The position numbers and the translations under genes are program-made. Below the pieces are notes generated by a model. It made no database searches, was not told where the DNA came from, and was given only the letters and a program-made list of their open reading frames with translations. A stretch of DNA of 64,000 nucleotides from Ampullaceana balthica (Eukaryota > Mollusca > Gastropoda > Lymnaeidae). Positions 1-12,800 of the stretch are shown piece by piece. The stretch lies in NCBI GenBank assembly GCA_944989445.1, contig CALYLW010000016.1:4347765-4411764 (forward strand). Reading direction: 5' to 3'. How positions within the stretch are numbered: position 1 is the stretch's first letter; the number at the start of each line of letters is the position of its first letter.

Positions 1-35
1 CAGACTTGTTAAACAACACGGTGAACGTTTGACAT

Positions 36-1651
36 CAATCTCTGTAGTGGTCTGACTTTAGCATACCAATCTCTGTAGTGGTCTGACTTTAGCATACCAA
101 TCTCTGTAGTGGTCTGACTTTAGCATACCAATCTCTGTAGTGGTCTGACTTTAGCATACCAATCTCTGTAGCGGTCTGACTTTAGCATACCAATCTCTGT
201 AGCGGTCTGACTTTAGCATACCAATCTCTGTAGTGGTCTGACTTTAGCATACCAATCTCTGTAGTGGTCTGACTTTAGCATACCAATCTCTGTAGCGGTC
301 TGACTTTAGCATACCAATCTCTGTAGAGGTCTGACTTTAGCATACCAATCTCTGTAGTGGTCTGACTTTAGCATACCAATCTCTGTAGTGGTCTGACTTT
401 AGCATACCAATCTCTGTGGTGGTCTGACTTTAGCATACCAATCTCTGTGGTGGTCTGACTTTAGCATACCAATCTCTGTGGTGGTCTGACTTTAGCATAC
501 CAATCTCTGTGGTGGTCTGACTTTAGCATACCAATCTCTGTAGTGGTCTGACTTTAGCATACCAATCTCTGTAGTGGTCTGACTTTAGCATACCAATCTC
601 TGTAGTGGTCTGACTTTAGCATACCAATCTCTGTAGTGGTCTGACTTTAGCATACCAATCTCTGTAGTGGTCTGACTTTAGCATACCAATCTCTGTAGTG
701 GTCTGACTTTAGCATACCAATCTCTGTAGTGGTCTGACTTTAGCATACCAATCTCTGTAGTGGTCTGACTTTAGCATACCAATCTCTGTAGTGGTCTGAC
801 TTTAGCATACCAATCTCTGTAGTGGTCTGACTTTAGCATACCAATCTCTGTAGTGGTCTGACTTTAGCATACCAATCTCTGTAGTGGTCTGACTTTAGCA
901 TACCAATCTCTGTAGCGGTCTGACTTTAGCATACCAATCTCTGTAGCGGTCTGACTTTAGCATACCAATCTCTGTAGCGGTCTGACTTTAGCATACCAAT
1001 CTCTGTAGCGGTCTGACTTTAGCATACCAATCTCTGTAGCGGTCTGACTTTAGCATACCAATCTCTGTAGCGGTCTGACTTTAGCATACCAATCTCTGTA
1101 GCGGTCTGACTTTAGCATACCAATCACTGTAGCGGTCTGACTTTAGCATACCAATCTCTGTAGCGGTCTGACTTTAGCATACCAATCTCTGTAGCGGTCT
1201 GACTTTAGCATACCAATCTCTGTAGTGGTCTGACTTTAGCATACCAATCTCTGTAGTGGTCTGACTTTAGCATACCAATCTCTGTAGTGATCTGACTTTA
1301 GCATACCAATCTCTGTAGTGGTCTGACTTTAGCATACCAATCTCTGTAGTGGTCTGACTTTAGCATACCAATCTCTGTAGTGGTCTGACTTTAGCATACC
1401 AATCTCTGTAGTTGTCTGACTTTAGCATACCAATCTCTGTAGTGTTCTGACTTTAGCATACCAATCTCTGTAGTGGTCTGACTTTAGCATACCAATCTCT
1501 GTAGTGGTCTGACTTTAGCATACCAATCTCTGTAGTGGTCTGACTTAAGCATACCAATCTCTGTAGGGGTCTGACTTTAGCATACCAATCTCTGTAGTGG
1601 TCTGACTTTAGCATACCAATCTCTGTAGTGGTCTGACTTTAGCATACCAAT
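36..1651. repeat. 31-bp minisatellite, about 52 copies
   Basis: A head-to-tail array of a 31-bp unit containing CAATCTCTGTAGTGGTCTGA and ACTTTAGCATAC. Copies differ mainly at one position (GTAGTGG, GTAGCGG or GTGGTGG), and the same variants come in runs, which suggests local amplification. The unit is not a multiple of three and no reading frame stays open. The array may continue to the left of the window only as a short degenerate start. Confidence 0.95.
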
Positions 1652-1654
1652 CAA

Positions 1655-1775
1655 ATATAAGTAAACCAAGATCATTAGAAATTAATTACTATATTAAATA
1701 ATTGAACCCAGTACCTCCAGGTCGAAAATCCATTACGTTAACAATTCGGCCAACTAGGCTACACGAATTCCAGTT
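1655..1775 (-). mobile_element. tRNA-like SINE head fragment
   Basis: Read on the minus strand, the stretch has a box A-like GTAGCCTAGTTGGC, a central anticodon-like region, and a box B-like ACTGGGTTCAA. The spacing is close to that of a tRNA-derived SINE promoter. There is no clean acceptor stem, so this is probably a decayed SINE and not a functional tRNA. No body or poly(A) tail could be delimited. Confidence 0.45.
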
Positions 1776-1824
1776 GTTCCTCTTGTATTATCATGTCAAT
1801 TTAGATTTAGTTTCGTATTACTGA

Positions 1825-2440
1825 GCTGTTTAACACCTGGAATGTGGTCACCGATGGCTGGTGGTGAACTCCGGTGACATTCACTTGAAAGTCAAGAATA
1901 GCACAGATACAGATTATATATAAAGATAATTTTAAAAATGCATTTATTTAATTACGGTACATTCGATCGATCTGAATTTTGATCATTTTGATTCAATGTA
2001 TTGTCATCCAAGATCTATCCGTGGTAAAATTTTGAGATCTCTAGGACCATCAGAAGTGGTTTAATTTTACGTTACAAGATTTGACGGATACAACATACAC
2101 TGTACAACATACAACATACAAACAGTGTGAATTAAATAAAAGCTTGATTTGATCACTGGAAAACGGTTATAAAAACATGTTTAATATAATGCGCACCGCG
2201 CGTCAGGATAGCATAAACATATACAGATTGGAAAAATATTAAAAAGTTTGTTCAATATAACAAGCACCGCGACACTCTAGCATAAAAATTAACATGCTAC
2301 ATAGAGATACATAAAGATAATCTATAAATTCATTAAGTTAATTTCAGCTCGCCAGCATATGGGGAAGTGGGTTAAATATCAATCCATGTTTTTTCCGAAA
2401 CCAATCTAACAATCAACCAGACGCAAGGAGTTATATAATA
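1825..2440. repeat. dispersed repeat copies (family also at 28.5 and 43.1 kb)
   Basis: Two blocks recur elsewhere in the window. One (about 1840-2085) contains TGGTGAACTCCGGTG and GAGATCTCTAGGACCATCA and matches 28530-28760. The other (about 2165-2410) contains ATAATGCGCACCGCG and TTTCAGCTCGC and matches about 43080-43400. They are diverged copies of an interspersed element with no coding capacity seen. Its class is not identified. Confidence 0.6.
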
Positions 2441-2608
2441 TAAAGTATTAAAAACATTTAACAAACGCTTAATACTTATTTAAAGTAATAATATACATTA
2501 AATTCGGATCAATATTTTTACACAAAAATTGGTTATTTAGTAAAGTAAAGAGATTCAGTAGAAACATGTCACAGACATGTGACAAGTAACAAACAACAAA
2601 TGACACGA

Positions 2609-2806
2609 CAGAGGCGTCACTAGGGTTGGTGTTACCCAGTGTGGTAGCTTATAGTGTCAAACCCTCATGAGTTACCCCATAGACCTCCTCCGAGTCAGCC
2701 ATTGCCGAGAAACATAAATAATTTTACAGTTTGGTGTAGCCCCTAGTGATGATGTCACCCTGTGCAGTCCGCACCACCCGCACGCATCCCCATAGCGACG
2801 CCTCTG
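2609..2806. mobile_element. hAT-like MITE, 198 bp
   Basis: The ends are inverted repeats: the left end starts CAGAGGCGTCACTAGGG and the right end, reverse-complemented, starts CAGAGGCGTCGCTATGGG. The first bases (CAGAGG) and small size fit a non-autonomous hAT-type element. A clear 8-bp target duplication is not visible, so the superfamily call is tentative. Confidence 0.55.
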
Positions 2807-2869
2807 AGATATGACTCGTAAAATGAGACAGTGTGACATTAAATGTCAGTTATTCTATGCCATGTCTGC

Positions 2870-3710
2870 CCTATGACTATAAATAGCCTAAAGTTATTGT
2901 CCACGTATCAGAGACATGTTTGTCTATTACTATAAATAGCCTAATATTATTGTCCACGTATCAGAGACATGTCTGACCTATGACTATAAATAGCCTAATG
3001 TTATTGTCAACGTATCAGAGACATGTTTGTCTATGACTATAAATAGCCTAATGTTATTCTCCACGTATCAGAGACATGTTTGTCTATGACTATAAATAGC
3101 TTAATGTTATTGTCCACGTATCAGAGACATGTTTGTCTATGACTATAAATAGCCTAATGTTATTGTCCACGTATCAGAGACATGTTTGTCTATGACTATA
3201 AATAGCCTAATGTTATTGTCCACGTATCAGAGACATGTTTGTCTATGACTATAAATAGCTTAATGTTATTGTCCACGTATCAGAGACATGTTTGTCTATG
3301 ACTATAAATAGCCTTATGTTATTGTCCACGTATCAGAGACATGTTTGTCTATGACTATAAATAGCCTAATGTTGTTGTCCACGTATCAGAGACATGTTTG
3401 TCTATGACTATAAATAGCCTAATGTTGTTGTCCACGTATCAGAGACATGTTTGTCTATGACTATAAATAGCCTAATGTTGTTGTCCACGTATCAGAGACA
3501 TGTTTGTCTATGACTATTAATAGCCTAATGTTGTTGTCCACTTATCAGAGACATGTTTGTCTATGACTATAAATAGCCTAATGTTATTGTCCACGTATCA
3601 GAGACATGTTTTTATATGACTATAAATAGCCTAATGTTATTGTCCAGGTATCAGAGGCATGTCTGACCTATAACTATAAATAGCCTAATGTTGTTGTCCA
3701 CCTATCAGAG
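2870..3710 (+). promoter_or_regulatory. 53-bp TATAAATAG-bearing tandem array abutting the gene 1 start codon
   Basis: About 16 copies of a 53-bp unit, each carrying TATAAATAG followed by CCTAATGTTATTGTCCACG. The last copy runs directly into the ATG at 3711, with its TATAAA at 3675-3680. If that TATA box is used, transcription would start about 30 bases downstream and leave an extremely short leader. The alternative is that the array is an upstream intron ending at the CAG before the ATG. The repeat is certain; the promoter role is inference. Confidence 0.55.
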
Positions 3711-3843
3711 ATGCCCCTCCAGCATGCCGACTGTGCCGTGACCTATACAGTCCTCATCATTGGGGACCACTTCGTGGGGAAGACGTCACTCCTGAGATCT
3801 CTGACCAATCGAGGCTTTCAGGACCGTGTACTGCCCACCGTAG
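3711..3843 (+). CDS. gene 1 exon 1 (P-loop and switch I)
   Basis: Encodes residues 1-44 plus one base. It holds the P-loop GDHFVGKTS and the switch I Thr within LPTVG. The donor is GTAG|GTAAGT, a strong consensus. A longer open frame reads into the intron but stops, and the splice restores the conserved Rab order. Confidence 0.87.
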
Positions 3844-6800
3844 GTAAGTCACTCAGTCGACATGTGCCGCTATTACCAGGAATTAACCTATTTAACAAGT
3901 GTCAACAAATATGACGATTATTCACCACTGAATATAACCACAGCTGTATACATTAATGCATTAAGGCAATGGGTGTATAATTGACGATTGTAGTTACTCA
4001 TTGGGTCTGTTTATTTTTCAATACCTATATGTTACAAAGTAAATGTTAACCGAAACAAACTGGTGAAAATGTTTGAGAGTAAATACAATGAACATGTTTG
4101 AGAGTAAATACAATGAAAATGTCTATCTGTGGCAGGCGTTGATTTCGTCCAGAGAATATTCGAGGTAGATGGCGCTCTCATACAATTACAAATTTGGTGA
4201 GTAGATATGATAGATAATTTGGTGAGTAGATATATTAGATAATTTGGTGAGTTGATATCTTACATAATTTGGTGAGTAGATATCTTACATAATTTGGTGA
4301 GTAGATATCTTACATAATTTGGTGAGTAGATATCTTACATAATTTGGTGAGTTGATATCTTACATAATTTGGTGAGTAGATATCTTACATAATTTGGTGA
4401 GTAGATATGTTGCATAATTTGGTGAGTAGATATGTTGCATAATTTGGCGAGTTTATATCTTACATGATAAGTGAAACACTTAAAGGCATCTTTCTTTGTC
4501 ATCAATTTCTGTTTTTAAAAAGTTAAAAAGTATTTCTTCTTCATTGAGATTCATTCTTGAATGTTCGAGATCTTTATGAGCCTAGGGTGAGATTTTTATA
4601 AGCCTATGGTGACATCTTTATGAGCCTAGTGTAAGATCTAGTGCCAGTCTTGTTCAAGCCACAAAATGTTCAGTTACCATGGTAATTGTATTCTGTTTCT
4701 ATCTCATTTAGGGACTCTTCCGGTCTGGAGAGGTTCCGGTCAATCACCACTCGCCAGTTCAAGGGTGTGCAGGTCAGTTATGTACCACTCCCTCTACATC
4801 ACGTCCTGTTGCTCTATGGAGCATTTACAAGAGGCACATTTTATTTCTGTGGGTGACCCGTCAAAACGGCCCCGGACAAAACGGCCCCGACAAAACTGCC
4901 CCGACATAACGGCCCCAGTCAAAACGGCCCCAGACAAATTGTTAACATTTTTAAAACAAAATACATATATTTTTTTTAATTTTAAGCTTTTATCAACTTT
5001 TTCACCCTTAAATAAAGTGGTAAAATTGTAAAAATTATATCTTGTGATGTTATTATATTGTTTCTTGTCAACAAAAAGCCGCGATTGGTATCATTTCGCG
5101 TAAAGGCTATTAAATTCACTATTGTGATGTCATTATTATTGTTTATTATTAGCAAAACGTGACACTGAATAGGTGAGTAAAAATACGAATTTAATATTTG
5201 ATTGGACATTTTACTTTTAGTCCATCTATTAGTCCGGGGCCGTTTTTTCGGGGCCGTTATGTCGGGGCCATTTTGTCCGTGCCGTTTTGTCGGTGAACCA
5301 TTTCTGTGGGCTGATGGATGTTACGGATATTTATTTATTTGATCAGTTCATTACTTTATTTACTTTATAATAGTATAAGTATACCATGAAATTGTAATCT
5401 CATTTGAAGGGAAAACAAAATATGCTTTTATTTTTCATGTTATGAGGGCCTATCCAATCTTAATTATTAAATTCTTTAAAAACAAAAAGAAAAAAAAACA
5501 AATTGATTTTTTTTAATCCACGTGTTTTAATGCATGAACACAGCGAACAAGACAGTTGAAATAAGGCCAGATACAAGCTATACAAAAAATGAAGTACTGC
5601 CTTATTCAATGATGATTATCACAGCAATCGACGAATCAAACAAATTGACCCATAAAACAAAGACCTACACTACTTAAACTATCAAACATTTGAACTGGTT
5701 TAACTATTGAGAAAATTCATCATATAATACAGCCCTACCCGCCCCCGCTCTCATACAGCCACTCGTGTGATGATGAAGTGACTAGTCACCCAGACATAAG
5801 GGAAACTAACATGTTCTCAAATAAATTACTTCCCCGTAAATATGGCCCAACTGACTCAGAAATACAAAGCTGGGTAAATGCTATTGCTTTAATCTATACT
5901 AATAAAAGGCAAAACCCTCACTCACTGACTGATTCATTCATCACTAATTCTCCGTGTAGGTAGAAACATGAAACTTTGGGAAGTTGTCGAGTAACCTCTC
6001 ACGACGAAAATTGGCGAAAAAGAATTTTAAAATTCCCGCTCATGTGGGGCCGGGGGCCCAAAAAATGTTTTTTCCTTAAATGGCCTAAATAAAATATGAA
6101 TATCACTAATTCCCCTATTTCCCGTGTAGGCAGAAGCATGAAACGATAGGAAGTTGTGGAATACAATCCCGCGATGGTAATGGGAGAAAAAATATTTAAA
6201 TTATCACTTCCTGGGGGCCGGGGGCCCAAATGAAGTTTTTTCCTTATATGAGCTATATAAAAACTGAAAATCGCAAATTCTCATGTTTCCCGTGTATTTA
6301 GAAGTGTGAAACACTGGGTAGTTGATAAGTACACTTCCGCAATGGTAACAAGCGAAAACGATATTTAAATTATCACTTAATGGGGGCCGGGGGCCCAAAT
6401 GTAGTTTTTTCTTATATAAAAAACTGACTCATCACTTATTCTCCAACTTCCCGTGTAGGTAGAAGCATGAAACATTGGGGAGTTGTTAAGTTGCCTCTCG
6501 CAACGAAAATTGGCATAAAAGAATTTTTAAATGCACACTCATGGGGGCCGGGGGCCCAAAACCATTTTTTTCATTATATGAGATATATTAAAATTAAAAT
6601 CACCAATTCTCCTATTTCGCGAGTAGATTGAAGAATGAAACTTTGGGAAGTTGTTGATTACACGTCCGCGATATCAACAGGCAAAAAATATTTAAATTAT
6701 CAAATAATGGGGGCCGGGGGCCCAAATAAAGTTTTTTCCTTACATGAGCTATATAAAAACTGAAAATCACAAATTCTCATATTTTCAGTGTAGGTAGAAG

Positions 6801-9800
6801 CAAGAAAATCTGAGTAGTGGTAACTAACGAAAACAATGTTAAATTATCACATACTGGGGACCGGGGGACAAATGTAGTTTTTTTCCTCATATGAGTTATA
6901 TAAAAACGAAAAAAAAATTCTCCTATTTCCCGTGTAGGTAGAAGCATGAAACTTTGGGTAGTTGTTAAGTAACATTTCGCGATGTTGACAGGTACAAAAA
7001 GAAATATAATTTGTTACTTACTGGGAGCCGGGGGCCCGAATGTAGTTTTTTCTTATATAAAAAACTGACTTATCACTAATTCTCCAACTTTCCGTGTAGG
7101 TAGAAGCATGAAACTTTGGGAAGTTGTTTAGTACAAACCCGCAATGGTAATAGGCGTACAAGAATTTTGAAATTCACACTCATGGGGGCCGGGGCCCCAA
7201 AAACATTTTTTACCTAATGTGGGCTATATAAAAATTAAGAATCAATCATTCTCCTATTTCAAGAGAAGGTGGAAGCATGAAACTTTGAGTAGTTGTTAAG
7301 CAACATTCCGCGATATTAAAAGGTAAAAGAAAATTATATAAATTGTCACTTACTGGGGACCGGAGACCCATTTTTTTCTTATATTTAAAACAGACTCATA
7401 ACTAATTCTCCAACTTCCCGTGAAGGTAGAAGCATGAAACTTTCGGAACTTGCTGAGTACACTCTTATGACGATAATTGGTTAAAAAGAATTTATAATGT
7501 CCACTCTTGGGTGGCCGGGGGCCCAAACCCGTTCCGTTTTTTTTCCTAATATGGGCTATATAAATCTGAATCAACACTTATTCCTCATGTTCCCGTGTAG
7601 GTAGAAGCATGAGACTTTGGAAAGTTGTTGAGTACCCTCCGTCGATGGTAAGATGTCTAAACATTATGAAATTATCACTAACTGGGGGTCAGGGGGCCCA
7701 AAATGTAGGTTTTTTCATATATGTGCTATATACAAACAGACTCCTCATTAAATATCCTTTTTCCCGTGTTAGTAGGAGCATGAAACTTTGGGAAGTTGTT
7801 GAGTACCCTCCCGCATTGGTAACATGCAAAAACAAAATCTAAATTATCACCTCGATGGATTACTTGAAGTGATTTTTTGCGACAGACAGACAGACAAGAC
7901 CGTGAAGTTAATATATGTAGTATATCCATTATGATTCGGATTGAAATATATTGGTGTTTTGAATTTGTGCTACGCTGGTTCTCAGCGGTAACTGAAATCC
8001 TAATTTCCTGAGCGAAGCTAGGGTATTTTGCTGATCTATACTAATAAAAGGCAAAGCCCTCACTCACTGACTGACTCATTCATCACTAATTCTCCAACTT
8101 CCCATGAAACTTTGGGAAGTTGTTGAGTAGCCTCTCGCGACGAAAATTGGCGTAAAAGAATTTTAAAATTAACACTAAAGGGGGCCCGGGGCCCAAAAAC
8201 ATTTTTTTTTCTTATATGGCCTTTATAAAATTTGAAAATCACAAATTCTCCTATTTCCGGAGTAGGCAGAAGCATGAAACTTTGGGAAGTTGTTGAGTAC
8301 AAACCTGCAATGGTAACGGGAGTAAAAAAAATAATTTATCACTTCCTGGGGCCAAAATGAAGTTTTTTTCTTATATGAGCTATATAAAAACTGAAAATCA
8401 CAAATTCTCATATTTCCCGTGTAAGTAGAAGCATGAAACACAGGATAGTTGATATTTAGACTTCCGCGATGGTAACAAGCGAAACAAATATTTAAATTAT
8501 TACTTAATGGGGCCGGGGGCCCAAATATAGTTTTTTCCTTATATAACAAACTGACTGATCACTAATTCTCCAACTTCCCGTGTAGGTAGAAGCATAAAAC
8601 TTTGGGAACTTGCTAAGTACACTCTGACGACGAAAATTGGCGAATAAAAATTGTAAAATTCACACTCTTGGGGGCCGGGGGCCCAAAAACGCTTCTTTCC
8701 CTAATATGGGCAAAATAAAATATGAAAATCACTAATTCTCCTATTTCCCGAGTAGGCAGAAGCATGAAACTTTGGGAAGTTGTTAAGTACAAACCCGTAA
8801 TGGTAACGGGTAGGGGAATTAAATTATCACTTCCTGGGGGCTGGGGTCCCAAATGAAGTATTTTCATCATATGAGCTATATAAAAACTGAAAATAACAAA
8901 TTCTCCTCTTTCCCGTGTAGGTAGAAGCATGAAACACTGGGTAGTTGATAAGTACACTTCCTCGATGGTAACAAGCGAAAAAAATATTTAAATTATCACT
9001 TACTGGGGGCCGGGGGCCAAAATGTAGTTTTTGTTCTTATATTAAAAACTGACTCAACACTAATTCTCCAACTTCCCGTGTAGGTAGAAGCATGAAACCT
9101 TGGGGAGTTGTTAAGTAGCCTCTCGCGACGAAAATTAGCATAAAAGAATTTTTAAATTCACACTCATGGTGACCGGGAGCCCAAAACCGTTTTTTTCCTA
9201 ATATGGACTATATTAAAATTAAAATCACTAATTCTCCTATTTCACGAGTAGATAAAAGAATGAAACTTTGGGAAGTTGTTGAGTACGCTTACGCGATATC
9301 AACAGGCAAATAAATATTTAAATTATCAAATAATGGGGGTCGGGGGCCCAAATAAAGTTTTTTTTCCTTAAATGAGCTATATAAAAAAACTGAAAACCAC
9401 AAATTCTCACATTTCCCGTGTAGGTAGAAGCAAGAAACTCTGAGTAGTGGTAACAAACTAAAACAATTTTAAATTATCACATACTGGGGAACGGGGGCCC
9501 AAATTTAGTTTTTTCCTCATATGATCAATATAAAAACGTAAAATCAATAATTCTCCTATTTCACGTGTAGGTAGAAGCATGAAACTTTGGTTAGTTGTTA
9601 AGTAACATTTCGCGATGTTGACAGGTAAAAAAATATTTATATAATTTTTCACTTACTGGGAGCCGGGGGCCCGAATGTAGTTTTTTCTTATATAAAAAAC
9701 TGACTTATCACTAATTCTCCAACTTTCAGTGAAGGTAGAAGCATGAAACTGAGGGAAGTTTTTGAGTACAAACCCGCAATGGTAACAGGCGAAAAAGAAT

Positions 9801-12800
9801 TTTGAAATTCACACTCATGGGGGCCGGGGGCCCAAAAACATTTCCCCTAATGTGGGCTATATAAAAATTAAGAATCAATCATTCTCCTATTTCAAGAGAA
9901 GGTGGAAGCATGAAACTTTGAGTAGTTGTTAAGCACCATTTGGTGATTTTAAAAGGTAAAAAAATATATATATAAATTGTCACTTACTTGGGGACCGGAG
10001 ACCCATTTTTTCATATATTTAAAACCGACTCATCACTAATTCTCCAACTTCCCGTGAAGGTAGAAGCATGAACCTTTGGGAACTTGCTGAGTACACTCTT
10101 ATGACGATAATTGGTTAAAAAGAATTTATAATGTCCACTCTTGGGTGGCCGGGTGCCCAAACCCGTTTTTTTCCGAATATGGACTATATAAATCTGAATC
10201 AACACTAATTCTTCATGTTCCCGTGTAGGTAGAATCATGAAACTTTGGAAATTTGTTGAGTACCCTCCGCGATGGTAAGAGGTGTAAAAAGTATAAAATT
10301 ATCATTAACTGGGGGACAGGGGGACCAAAATGTAGGTTTGTTCATATATGTGCTATCTACAAACAGACTCCTCATTAAATATCCTATTTCCCGTGTACGT
10401 AGGAGCATGAAACTTTGGGAAGTTGTTGAGTAACCTCCCGCATTGGTAACATGCGAAAACAAAATTTAAATTATCACCTCGATAGGATTACTCGAAGTGA
10501 TTTTTTACTTTTCTTTTTTTGTTTTTCTGCGGGACCACGACAGACAGACAGACAAGACGGTGAACTTAATATATGTAGTATATCCATCATGATCCAGATT
10601 GAAATCAATTGGTGTTTTAAATTTGTGTTACGCGGGTTCTCAACGCTTACTGAAATCCTAATTTACCGCAGCACAACGCGGGTATTTTGATAGTTGTAAT
10701 ATATTTCGTATTCTTAAATTAACTTGTTCCAATTTTGTGCTTGGTAAATGTAGATCCACCCTAACCTTATTTATTTTATCTTTTAATTCCAGGGCCTCGT
10801 TCTGGTTTATGACGTCACAAATGAGACGAGCTTTAAGTCGTTGAAACACTGGTTGAAGAGTATAAACAATGTGAGTAGCGCCCCGAAGCGCCAGCCAGGT
10901 GTCTACCATATACCCCATAAAACGTGTCTACATCAAATACCGTATTCCTCTTGTTTATAATTCCAGAGCTTATATCGGGCTCGTTGATTTGAGATGTATT
11001 ATTTATATTTGAGTGTTCAGTCTGTAGAGTTTGTTGTATTTGAGTGTTCAGTCTGTAGAGTTTGTTGTATTTGAGTGTTCAGTCTGTAGAGTTTGTTGTA
11101 TTTGAGTGTTCAGTCTGTAGAGTTTGTTGTATTTGAGTGTTCATTCTGTAGAGTTTGTTTTATTTGAGTGTTCAGTCTGTAGACTTTGTTGTATTTGAGT
11201 GTTTTGTCTGTAGAGTTTGTTGTATTTGAGTGTTCAGTCTGTAGAGTTTGTTGTATTTGAGTGTTCAGTTTGTAGAGTTTGCTGTATTTGAGTGTTCAGT
11301 CTATAGAGTTTGTTGTATTTGAGTGTTCAGTCTGTAGAGTTTGTTGTATTTGAGTGTTCAGTCTGTAGAGTTTGTTGTATTCCAGGAACACGAAACAAGG
11401 AAAAATAACTACGAGCCGATTCCTGTTGTATTGTGTGGCAACAAATGTGACAGGATATGTGAGAAGAAAGTCAGCAGGATGAGGGCCGAGAAGGTAAGCT
11501 ACCAAAAGTCTAAACTTTTAGGGATTCAGGGAGAAACGGTCTTCACATTGGGGATCCTAAGGCTAATTTTCCTCACGGTGGAGGTCCTTGCACAATAGTC
11601 CTCACGGTGGAGGTACTTGCACTAATAGTCCTCACGGTGGAGGTCCTTGCACTAATAGTCCTCATGGTGGAGGTCCTTGCACTAATAGTCCTCACGGTGG
11701 AGGTCCTTGCACTAATAGTCATCACGGTGGAGGTCCTTGCACTAATAGTTATCACGGTGGAGGTCCTTGCACTAATAGTCATCACGGTGGAGGTCCTTGC
11801 ACTAATAGTCCTCACGGTTGAGGTCCTTGCACTAATAGTCATCATGGTGGAGGTCCTTGCACTAATAGTCCTCACGGTGGAGGTCCTTGCACTAATAGTC
11901 ATCACGGTGGAGGTCCTTGCACTAATAGTTATCACGGTGGAGGTCCTTGCACTAATAGTCATCACGGTGGAGGTCCTTGCACTAATAGTCCTCACGGTGG
12001 AGGTCCTTGCACTAATAGTCATCACGGTGGAGGTCCTTCCACTAATAGTCATCACGGTGGAGGTCCTCGCACTAATAGTCATCACGGTGGAGGTCCTCGC
12101 ACTAATAGTCATCACGGTGGAGGTCCTTGCACTAATAGTCCTCACGGTGGAGGTCCTCGCACTAATAGTCCTCACGGTGGAGGTCCTTACACTAATAGTC
12201 CTCACGGTGGAGGTCCTTACACTAATAGTCCTCACGATGGAGGTCCTCGCACTAATAGTCATCACGGTGGAGGTCCTCGCACTAATAAACCCAACAGTAC
12301 AGATTCGGGACCAATTTTGATGAAATAAAAAGTGCTCTTCGTGTTTTTTAAAGCTTCAATTGATACAGCTATCAAAAATGAGCTATCTCTAATTTGAAAT
12401 TTAAGTTTGGGATACCTAATAACACGTGTATATTAAATTGTAAACATTATTAACTTAATAGTTGATAATTTAATCTTTTCTGTTATCCTGTGACAAACTT
12501 TGCTTACTACGTTTCATGCAAAATGATTAGTTCTTTGTTATTAACATGTGTAAAAATTACATTTTATTTTTTACATGTTTTGGTAATGTTGTGGTAATAA
12601 TGTATGGACAAATGGGCGAATAAACTGACAAGTCATAATCATCAATAAAGCTTAAACTGCTTCAAATCACAGATGTGCTTGATGTGGATCACATTATAGT
12701 CACATTATTTATTTTTAACGCACTGTGCTGTATTATTGGTGCACTCAAAATTGGTGCGCACTATTCAATGCCGTAAGTTAACGTCTGGCTGACTCCTCAG

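Noticed and set aside
1703..1772. Functional tRNA gene
   Set aside because: Box A- and box B-like words are present, but the acceptor stem does not pair, so a SINE head is more likely.
1..4460. CRISPR array
   Set aside because: The repeats are contiguous without unique spacers, and the DNA is eukaryotic.
11573..12320. Long ORFs on both strands of the 30-bp array (Val/Leu-rich, Arg/Thr-rich)
   Set aside because: The unit is a multiple of three and lacks stops, so ORFs arise automatically. The array lies in intron 5 and has no splice support.
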